From: an uncultured Parabacteroides sp.
Lineage (GTDB): Bacteria > Bacteroidota > Bacteroidia > Bacteroidales > Tannerellaceae
NCBI GenBank assembly: GCA_900547435.1
Contig: URGO01000018.1
Span: 1-29,588, forward strand
Direction of reading: 5' to 3'
Length of the DNA: 29,588 nucleotides
Both the position numbers and the translations under genes were made by a program. Positions 23,417 to 29,588 of this stretch are shown here, piece after piece. The first letter of the stretch is position 1; each line of letters starts with the position of its first letter. The notes beneath the pieces are model-generated. The model made no database searches. It saw nothing but the letters and a program-made list of their open reading frames with translations, and was not told the origin of the DNA.

Positions 23417-23485
23417 TTTGTCGGATATTCGACAAAAATTATCTGCAAACCGGTATAGCGTATCGCTTAGCCACACTTGAATATA

Positions 23486-23515
23486 TTGCTCATTGAATAA
23501 GATTTCGTATCTTTG
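23486..23515 (+). promoter_or_regulatory. PBP1A gene promoter
   Basis: TTG (23486-23488), a 19-bp gap and TATCTTTG (23508-23515) match the consensus. Transcription would begin near 23522, 22 nt before the ATG. The palindrome element ends 70 bp upstream of the -33 box, so unlike copy 1 it is not in the leader. Confidence 0.7.
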
Positions 23516-23543
23516 CGCATCACAAATATAAATCAGAGAAAAA

Positions 23544-25892
23544 ATGGCATCTAAGATAACCAAAGGTATATTGATTGTATTCTGGACATTATTCGTATTG
23601 GGCGTGGTAGCCGTGTATGTATTGTTTGCCTCCATAGCCAACGGCTCAATCGGATACATGCCTCCGGTAGAAGATTTGGAAAACCCGATAGACAAATACG
23701 CCTCGCAGGTGATTTCATCAGACGGGAAGACCCTGGGTAGCTATGCGCACAGCACAGACAACCGTATATTCGTTACCTACGATGACCTTTCGCCCGATTT
23801 GGTAAAAGCTTTGATAGCTACCGAAGATATCCGCTTTGCCGAACATAGCGGTATTGACGCCATCGGATTGTTTCGGGCCGTCATCAAACGCGGTATCCTG
23901 ATGCAGAAGAGCGGAGGTGGCGGAAGTACCATTACCCAGCAGCTGGCCAAGCAGCTTTATTCACCCAACGCAGAGAATATGATGGAGCGTCTCTTCCAAA
24001 AACCGATTGAATGGGTGATAGCCGTCCAGCTGGAACGCTATTATACTAAGGAAGAGATTATCAATATGTATCTGAACAAATTTGATTTCCTGTATAATGC
24101 GGTGGGAATCCAATCGGCCGCATCGGTCTACTTCGGTAAAACGCCCAAGACCTTGAGCATCGAAGAGGCGGCTACGCTGGTAGGCATGTGCAAGAATCCC
24201 TCCTACTTCAATCCGGTACGCCGGAACGAACGGACACGCGGGCGCCGGAACGTGGTGCTTGACCAAATGCAAAAGGCCGGCTATATTACACGAGCAGAAT
24301 GCGACTCCTTGAAGAAACTCCCGTTGAAGCTCCGGTTCCGCCGGGTAGACCATAAGGACGGATTGGCCCCCTACTTCCGCGAGTTTCTGCGCATGACTCT
24401 AACCGCCAAGAAGCCGAACCGTAAGAATTATGCCTCCTGGCAAGCGCAAAAGTTTGAAGAGGATTCCATCGCCTGGGAAAACGATCCGCTTTATGGCTGG
24501 TGCAACAAAAACAAACGGGCGGACGGAGAATTTTACAATCTTTATACAGATGGCTTGAAGATTTATACCACTATCGACTCACGTATGCAACGGTATGCCG
24601 AAGAGGCGGTACGCGAGCATGTGGGCGAATACCTGCAACCCCAGTTCTTTAAAGAGAAAAAAGGACGTAGCTACGCGCCCTTCTCGAAAGATTTGCGACC
24701 GGGCGAGGTGGATACCATCTTGATGCGCGCCATGCACCAGACCGACCGCTACCGTTCGATGAAGAAAAGCGGCATGAAAGAGGCGGAAATCCGCAAGGTG
24801 TTCGAGAAACCGGTGGATATGCGCGTCTACACGTGGGACGGACCGGTAGATACGCTGATGTCTCCTTGGGATTCCATCCGCTATCACAAGAGTTTCCTGC
24901 GCTCGGCCTTCATGTCGATGGATTCGCATACAGGCCAAGTCAAGGCATACGTCGGTGGCATTGACTATAATTATTTCCAATACGATATGATTAATGGCGG
25001 GCGACGCCAGATAGGTTCGACCATCAAGCCTTACCTCTATTCGCTGGCCATGATTGAAGGAATCAGTCCGTGCGATGAGATGCTTCACGTACAACAACAA
25101 TTGACGGACGAGAACGGGAAACTTTGGATTCCGCGAAACTCCAACAAGAAACGGATTGGCGAGATGGTCAGCATCCAATGGGGATTGCAAAACTCGGACA
25201 ATTGGGTAACGGCCTATCTGATGAGCCAGCTTTCGCCTTATACCTTCGTACGTCTGCTCCACTCCTTTGGTTTGCAAGGGCATATTGACCCGGTAGTATC
25301 TGTATGCTTAGGTACACCTGACGTATCGGTCGGCGAGATGGTCAGCGCCTACTCCACATTCCCCAACAAAGGAATCCGTGTCAAGCCTTTATATGTAACA
25401 CGAATCGAAGACGCATACGGCAATACGATAGCCAACTTCACCCCGCAAATGAACGAAGTGCTTACGGAAGACGCGGCATACAAAATGCTCCATATGCTGA
25501 AAAGCGTTATAGACGGAGGAACAGGCTCACGCATCCGAAACCGGTACAACATCACGGCTCCGATGGGAGGAAAGACCGGAACAACTCAAAACAACTCCGA
25601 TGCGTGGTTTATGGGATTCACTCCGCGGCTCGTATCGGGATGTTGGGTAGGTGGCGAAGAGCGTTCCATCCATTTCGACCAGATGGCATGGGGACAAGGA
25701 GCGGCATCGGCCCTTCCTATCTACGGATTGTTCATGCAAAAGGTCTATGCCGATAAGTCGCTGGGCTATTCGGAGGAAGAGGATTTCGAGATTCCGGAAG
25801 AGTATGCAGACCCATGCGCTAACAAATCGTCAGAAAAAATAGTTACTGAAGAGGAAGATTATTCGGGTGGAATAGACAAAATGTTCGAATAA
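23544..25892 (+). CDS. bifunctional penicillin-binding protein 1A (glycosyltransferase-transpeptidase)
   Basis: 782 residues, the usual class A PBP size, making and cross-linking peptidoglycan in the periplasm. One N-terminal membrane anchor (GILIVFWTLFVLGVVAVYVL). The GT51 domain (about 60-240) has the catalytic Glu94 in ATEDIRFAEHSGID, then GGGSTITQQLAKQLYS and KEEIINMYLNKFDF. The transpeptidase domain (about 440-720) has SxxK as STIK near residue 492 (GSTIKPYLYSLAM), SxN as SDN in LQNSDNWVTAYL and the KTG box near 677 (GGKTGTTQNNSDAWFMGF). The tail is acidic. It corresponds to mrcA/ponA. The A-rich leader ends GAGAAAAA before the ATG. Confidence 0.95.
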   Translation: MASKITKGILIVFWTLFVLGVVAVYVLFASIANGSIGYMPPVEDLENPIDKYASQVISSDGKTLGSYAHSTDNRIFVTYDDLSPDLVKALIATEDIRFAEHSGIDAIGLFRAVIKRGILMQKSGGGGSTITQQLAKQLYSPNAENMMERLFQKPIEWVIAVQLERYYTKEEIINMYLNKFDFLYNAVGIQSAASVYFGKTPKTLSIEEAATLVGMCKNPSYFNPVRRNERTRGRRNVVLDQMQKAGYITRAECDSLKKLPLKLRFRRVDHKDGLAPYFREFLRMTLTAKKPNRKNYASWQAQKFEEDSIAWENDPLYGWCNKNKRADGEFYNLYTDGLKIYTTIDSRMQRYAEEAVREHVGEYLQPQFFKEKKGRSYAPFSKDLRPGEVDTILMRAMHQTDRYRSMKKSGMKEAEIRKVFEKPVDMRVYTWDGPVDTLMSPWDSIRYHKSFLRSAFMSMDSHTGQVKAYVGGIDYNYFQYDMINGGRRQIGSTIKPYLYSLAMIEGISPCDEMLHVQQQLTDENGKLWIPRNSNKKRIGEMVSIQWGLQNSDNWVTAYLMSQLSPYTFVRLLHSFGLQGHIDPVVSVCLGTPDVSVGEMVSAYSTFPNKGIRVKPLYVTRIEDAYGNTIANFTPQMNEVLTEDAAYKMLHMLKSVIDGGTGSRIRNRYNITAPMGGKTGTTQNNSDAWFMGFTPRLVSGCWVGGEERSIHFDQMAWGQGAASALPIYGLFMQKVYADKSLGYSEEEDFEIPEEYADPCANKSSEKIVTEEEDYSGGIDKMFE

Positions 25893-25897
25893 TTCAC

Positions 25898-25905
25898 TAT
25901 ATTTG
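25898..25905 (+). promoter_or_regulatory. -7 box before the acyl-CoA synthetase gene
   Basis: TATATTTG matches TAnnTTTG exactly but has no clear -33 element. If used, transcription would begin near 25912, precisely where the octamer arrays start, so the arrays would form the whole 5' leader. Confidence 0.4.
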
Positions 25906-25911
25906 CCATTA

Positions 25912-26046
25912 AGTTTTTTAGTTCATCAGTTTCTCAGTTTATTAGTTTTTCAGTCAAAAAAGAGTAAAAACTCACAAACTAAAAAACTCATAAACTTACG
26001 AACTCTTAAACTAAAAACCCATAAACTTCTAAACTCATAAACTAAA
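25912..26046 (+). repeat. inverted pair of 8-bp-period arrays in the acyl-CoA synthetase leader
   Basis: Left arm: AGTTNNNN-type octamers begin at 25912, 25920, 25928, 25936, 25944 and 25952. Right arm: AAACT (one GAACT) begins at 25968, 25976, 25984, 25992, 26000 and 26008, then after one 7-bp step at 26023, 26031 and 26039. The arms are approximate reverse complements and can fold into a long imperfect hairpin. The right arm ends 6 nt before the ATG at 26053. No frame or known binding site explains the 8-bp period. Confidence 0.8.
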
Positions 26047-26052
26047 TACGTT

Positions 26053-28113
26053 ATGGTTAATCGAGAATTGATATGCCCGAAAAGTATCGTTGTGGTAGGT
26101 GGCTCAAATAACATTCACAAACCCGGAGGCCGATTGGTCAGAAACCTATTGGAAGGGAATTATAAAGGTGAATTGTATGTGGTGAATGCCAAAGAGACGG
26201 ATGTGCAAGGCTTGAAATGCTATCACTCCGTAAAGGAAATTCCCGAAACAGAACTGGCTATCCTATCCATCCCCAACAAAGCCTGCCTGGAGGTGGTCGA
26301 AGTCCTCGCCCAACAAAAGCAAGTAAAGGCTTTTATCATCATCTCGGCCGGATTCGGAGAAGAGACCAAGGAGGGCGGGATATTGGAGGATAAAATCCTG
26401 AAGATAATCAACGATGCCGGCGCTTCGCTCATCGGGCCCAATTGTATCGGCTTGATGAACACCCATTATCATGGCGTTTTTACCCAGCCTATTCCTGAAT
26501 TTCATGAAAAAGGCGTGGATTTCATATCCAGTTCAGGCGGAACGGCTCTGTTTATTATCGAATCGGCCTTGATGAAAGGCTTGCGGTTCGCCTCGGTCTG
26601 GTCGGTTGGCAACTCCAAGCAATTAGGGGTTGAAGATATCCTGGAATATATGGACAGGACATTCAATCCGTCAACCGACTCTAAAATCAAAATGCTTTAT
26701 ATCGAACAGATAAAAGACCCCGATAAACTTCTGCATCACGCCTCATCCCTGATTCGCAAAGGATGTCGCATCACGGCTATCAAGGCGGGAAGCACAGAGT
26801 CAGGTAAGCGTGCGGCTTCTTCACATACCGGAGCAATAGCCAGCTCGGATTCCGCCGTAGAAGCGCTGTTCCGTAAAGCGGGGATTGTACGTTGCTTCAG
26901 CCGGGAAGAGTTGACCACCGTGGCAAGCATCTTTACCTTGAAAGAGGTTAAAGGAAAGAACTGCGCCATAGTCACCCATGCCGGTGGACCAGCGGTTATG
27001 CTGGCGGATGCCCTCGCCAAAGGACGCTTGAACGTACCGGATCTGAACGGCCCTGTCGCCGAAGAACTGAAAAGCAAGCTATACCCGGGTGCTGCGGTCG
27101 GGAACCCGATCGACATCATCGGTACCGGAACACCGGAACATCTCGCCACGGCAATCGATTATTGCGAGAATCGTTTCGATAATATTGATTTGATGATGGT
27201 CATCTTCGGAAGTCCCGGATTGGTCAAGCTTTATGACGCTTATGAGGTTTTGCATAAGAAAATGGAAGAGTGTACCAAACCGATATTCCCCGTGTTGCCC
27301 TCCATCGTAACGGCCGGCCCCGAAGTGCAAAGTTTTATCAAGAAAGGACACGTCAACTTCTCGGATGAAGTAACCTTAGGTACCGCCTTGGCACGGGTTA
27401 TCAATACCCCGAAACCGGCAAGTACCGATATCCAACTCTACGGAGTAGATGTTCCCGAAGTAAGACGCATCATCGACCGCCTGCCTTCTGAAGGTTACCT
27501 GAGTCCGGAAGATACCCGTCTCTTGTTGAAGGCCGCCAATATTCCATTAGTAGAAGAATTTGTCTCATCCGATAAAGAGGAATTGCTGGCTTTCGCCCGG
27601 AAAGTAAAATATCCGGTTGTGGCCAAAGTGGTAGGGCCATTACACAAGAGCGATATCGGAGGTGTGGCTCTGAACATCCGGTGCGATGAGCATCTGTTAT
27701 TCGAATATGAACGAATGATGCGCATTCCAGATGTGAAAGGCATCATGGTGCAACCGATGTTAAAAGGCCGGGAACTTTTCCTGGGTGCCAAATATGAGGA
27801 CAAGTTCGGACATATCGTCTTTTGTGGTTTAGGAGGTATCTTCGTTGAAGTACTGAAAGACGTAACCTACGGTTTGGCTCCGCTTTCTTATGACGAGACG
27901 TTTTCAATGATTCATGCCCTCAGAGGATATCCTATCATCAAAGGAACACGTGGCCAGCAAGGAATTGACGAACAACTTTATGCCGACCTGATTGTCCGTC
28001 TCTCTACCCTACTCCGTTTCGCGAAAGAGATTAAAGAGATGGACATCAATCCGCTGATTGCCACCGAGCGGGGCATCTATGCGGTAGACGCACGTATCCG
28101 AATTGAAAAATAA
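26053..28113 (+). CDS. ADP-forming acyl-CoA (acetate-CoA) synthetase, fused alpha and beta parts
   Basis: 686 residues, the length of fused ACD enzymes, which convert acyl-CoA, ADP and phosphate to free acid, CoA and ATP at the end of fermentation. Order: CoA-binding Rossmann domain (about 1-130; SIVVVGGSNNIHKPGGRLVR, FIIISAGFGEE, GPNCIGLMN), succinyl-CoA-synthetase-like domains (about 140-450) with the phospho-His at about residue 258 in ASSHTGAIASSD, and a C-terminal ATP-grasp domain (about 465-686; YPVVAKVVGPLHKSDIGGVA, ELFLGAKYEDKFGHIVFCGL, MDINPLIATERGIYAVDARI). It likely supplies ATP from acetyl-CoA or a branched/aromatic acyl-CoA. The substrate cannot be told from the sequence. Confidence 0.92.
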   Translation: MVNRELICPKSIVVVGGSNNIHKPGGRLVRNLLEGNYKGELYVVNAKETDVQGLKCYHSVKEIPETELAILSIPNKACLEVVEVLAQQKQVKAFIIISAGFGEETKEGGILEDKILKIINDAGASLIGPNCIGLMNTHYHGVFTQPIPEFHEKGVDFISSSGGTALFIIESALMKGLRFASVWSVGNSKQLGVEDILEYMDRTFNPSTDSKIKMLYIEQIKDPDKLLHHASSLIRKGCRITAIKAGSTESGKRAASSHTGAIASSDSAVEALFRKAGIVRCFSREELTTVASIFTLKEVKGKNCAIVTHAGGPAVMLADALAKGRLNVPDLNGPVAEELKSKLYPGAAVGNPIDIIGTGTPEHLATAIDYCENRFDNIDLMMVIFGSPGLVKLYDAYEVLHKKMEECTKPIFPVLPSIVTAGPEVQSFIKKGHVNFSDEVTLGTALARVINTPKPASTDIQLYGVDVPEVRRIIDRLPSEGYLSPEDTRLLLKAANIPLVEEFVSSDKEELLAFARKVKYPVVAKVVGPLHKSDIGGVALNIRCDEHLLFEYERMMRIPDVKGIMVQPMLKGRELFLGAKYEDKFGHIVFCGLGGIFVEVLKDVTYGLAPLSYDETFSMIHALRGYPIIKGTRGQQGIDEQLYADLIVRLSTLLRFAKEIKEMDINPLIATERGIYAVDARIRIEK

Positions 28114-28124
28114 ATTTGTTAGAG

Positions 28125-28156
28125 GCACAAGGGGACAAGGCAACAAGTAGACAAGG
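28125..28156 (+). repeat. octamer array before the SPOUT methyltransferase gene
   Basis: ACAAG occurs at 28127, 28135, 28143 and 28151, an exact 8-bp period (units GCACAAGG, GGACAAGG, CAACAAGT, AGACAAGG). AGGGGACAAG (28130-28139) can also pair perfectly with CTTGTCCCCT (28186-28195), forming a hairpin that may terminate the upstream gene. The array starts 12 nt after the upstream stop codon and ends 67 nt before the next start. Confidence 0.7.
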
Positions 28157-28223
28157 AATATTCCTATAAGCATGAATCTTATCAACTTGTCCCCTCGGAA
28201 GGACATTCATTAAAATAAAGAAG

Positions 28224-28982
28224 ATGATTAGCAAGAACAAGATAAAATATATCCGCTCATTGGAACTGAAAAAGAACCGGATGGCCGAGCGGGTATTCGT
28301 GGCGGAAGGGAACAAATTAGTAGCGGACATGCTCCCTTCCTACACCTGCAAATTATTATTGGCCAAACCCAATTGGATGGCTACGCAGGGAGACATTCCG
28401 GCTGAAGAGCTATTGGTAGCAGAAGAGGAGGATATCCGCAAGGCCAGTTTCCTTAAAAATCCGCAAGATGTATTGGCCTTATTCCGTTATCCGGAATGGA
28501 AATTAGAGGAGGCAAATCCACAAAAGGAACTGGTTTTACTCTTAGATGGCATTCAGGATCCCGGCAATTTAGGCACTATCGTCCGATTGGCGGACTGGTT
28601 CGGCATCGAACACATCGTATGCAGCCCGGATACCGCCGATATCTTCAATCCGAAAACAGTACAAGCCACAATGGGGGCATTGGCGCATGTAAAGGTACAT
28701 TACACGGAACTTATTGCCTATATCCGGCATTGGAAAGAAAAGAATGTCCCTGTATATGGAACGTTCCTCAACGGAGATAATCTGTATGAACGATCTTTAA
28801 CCCAAAACGGACTACTGATTATGGGGAACGAGGGAAATGGCGTACGTCCGGAAATAGCCTCTTTAGCGGATGAAAGACTCTATATTCCGAATTATCCTCA
28901 AGAGCGGGAAACGGCTGAGTCATTGAATGTAGCCATAGCTACGGCTATTCTCTGTAGCGAGTTTAGAAGGCGCGCTTTCTGA
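28224..28982 (+). CDS. TrmH-family (SPOUT) RNA 2'-O-methyltransferase
   Basis: 252 residues. An N-terminal L30e-like substrate-binding domain (about 1-95; IRSLELKKNRMAERVFVAEG) is joined to the SPOUT catalytic domain (about 105-252) with motif 1 DGIQDPGNLGTIVRLADWFG, a middle block NPKTVQATMGALAHV, motif 2 LIMGNEGNGVRPEI and motif 3 LYIPNYPQERETAESLNVAI, which form the knotted SAM site. The target is a ribose in rRNA or tRNA; the architecture is like RlmB/TrmH but I cannot name the nucleotide. Its stop is one base from the stop of the convergent DUF4296 gene, leaving no room for separate terminators. Confidence 0.93.
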   Translation: MISKNKIKYIRSLELKKNRMAERVFVAEGNKLVADMLPSYTCKLLLAKPNWMATQGDIPAEELLVAEEEDIRKASFLKNPQDVLALFRYPEWKLEEANPQKELVLLLDGIQDPGNLGTIVRLADWFGIEHIVCSPDTADIFNPKTVQATMGALAHVKVHYTELIAYIRHWKEKNVPVYGTFLNGDNLYERSLTQNGLLIMGNEGNGVRPEIASLADERLYIPNYPQERETAESLNVAIATAILCSEFRRRAF

Positions 28983-28983
28983 C

Positions 28984-29588
28984 TCATTTCTCATCGGATT
29001 TCTTGAAGCCTACCGATTTGAAATTATAGCGCATCAAACGGATACTGTCCGCATAGACTTTATAATAGTTCATATCCTTATTATCAAGACGGATATATCC
29101 GTAAACACGCTTTACCCGTTTGGTTGGAACGCTTTTCAACTCCGTTTCGTGATATCCATCTGCACGGATTTGTTCGTTAATGATGATGGTTGTATCGTTC
29201 TGCTCCACACAAAGCCGAATTTCCGGCTTATGTTTCATTGACGGATTAATTCCCCAAACATGCATACTCAGCACGAACGAACTTCCCGGAGGATAGGACT
29301 GCTTCGGTTTCAAATCGAAAGTTGTACCATTAAAAGGAGCCTTGGGCGTGAAGGTCAGATAAGGGCGCCTAGGCCAGATATCCACCGAGTCATTGTTGTT
29401 GACTTCCGTATCAATACGTTGCACATCGCCCAAGTTATCTATCCGGCTCCGGATATCATCCGATACCATATTATATACACGCATATAGATATCCAAATTC
29501 CGGGCATACCACATCAGCGAACTATCGTACTCAGCGCGTGTAATATAATGTTTGCGGAATACAGATTCATATAAAGCCAGGTTTTGTG
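28984..29588 (-). CDS. DUF4296-family lipoprotein, 5' end outside the window
   Basis: 201 codons are visible; the frame is open to the window edge, so the N-terminus (normally a lipoprotein signal) is missing. An internal ATG at 29514 is not the start because the family sequence continues upstream of it (LYESVFRKHYITRAEYDSSL, then MWYARNLDIYMRVYNMV). That block is the DUF4296 core found in small Bacteroidetes lipoproteins. Residues after it are a beta-rich domain (PYLTFTPKAPFNGTTFDLKP, FVLSMHVWGIN) ending in a basic tail. Function unknown; it converges on the SPOUT methyltransferase gene with a 1-nt gap. Confidence 0.85.
   Translation of the reverse strand, partial: QNLALYESVFRKHYITRAEYDSSLMWYARNLDIYMRVYNMVSDDIRSRIDNLGDVQRIDTEVNNNDSVDIWPRRPYLTFTPKAPFNGTTFDLKPKQSYPPGSSFVLSMHVWGINPSMKHKPEIRLCVEQNDTTIIINEQIRADGYHETELKSVPTKRVKRVYGYIRLDNKDMNYYKVYADSIRLMRYNFKSVGFKKSDEK

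Overview
The window looks like a chromosomal segment of a gut Bacteroidales bacterium, most likely Parabacteroides or a close relative of Bacteroides (moderate confidence at genus level). Reasons: candidate promoters of the Bacteroidetes form TTTG-19/20 bp-TAnnTTTG before many genes, almost no Shine-Dalgarno sites, lipoproteins with Cys followed by acidic residues, a GH106-type rhamnosidase, an HU domain fused to a winged helix, and a DUF4296 lipoprotein. No tRNA, rRNA, CRISPR array, transposase or SusC/SusD pair was found.

Layout. 1-4660: surface/secreted proteins. Two minus-strand genes (a 592-residue secreted beta-sandwich protein and a lipoprotein) lie between two copies of a 92-bp direct repeat, followed by three tandem paralogous lipoprotein genes. 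4678-7521: a GH106-like glycosidase gene broken by one in-frame TAG. 7674-9924: two defence/stress modules on the minus strand, a HigB-HigA toxin-antitoxin pair and an AbiEii-type nucleotidyltransferase operon. 9982-17115: core genes, namely an HU/winged-helix protein, an NlpC/P60 lipoprotein, serS (interrupted by an in-frame TGA), a MalY-type C-S lyase (disrupted mid-gene), a SlyD-like isomerase overlapping aroC, and pncC/cinA overlapping tsaD. 17324-23278: an AraC regulator, a hexapeptide acetyltransferase and a divergent three-gene operon (carboxymuconolactone decarboxylase-hydrolase fusion, Tat-exported aldo/keto reductase, lipoprotein hydrolase). 23486-29588: PBP1A, an ADP-forming acyl-CoA synthetase, a SPOUT RNA methyltransferase and the 3' part of a DUF4296 gene.

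The most unusual content is between the genes. (a) Two 96-bp elements (10022-10117 and 23321-23416) each contain four 12-bp TCACNNNNGTGA palindromes spaced exactly 22 bp apart, inside the same terminal inverted repeat and followed by the same right flank; palindrome centres change but mostly stay self-complementary. (b) A 41-bp tandem array of eight units (18313-18641) next to the araC promoter, in which the arms of a hairpin change together. (c) Degenerate arrays of 8-bp units (AAACTNNN or NNACAAGG) in the leaders of the HU gene, tsaD, the acyl-CoA synthetase and the SPOUT methyltransferase, and a 7-bp version before slyD. These periods (7, 8, 22, 41) are mostly not multiples of 3, so the arrays are not coding; I do not recognise them as a named system.

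Three genes carry premature stops of three different types (TAG, TGA, TAA). That argues against stop-codon recoding and for real decay or sequence error, but the serS case matters because the enzyme is essential.
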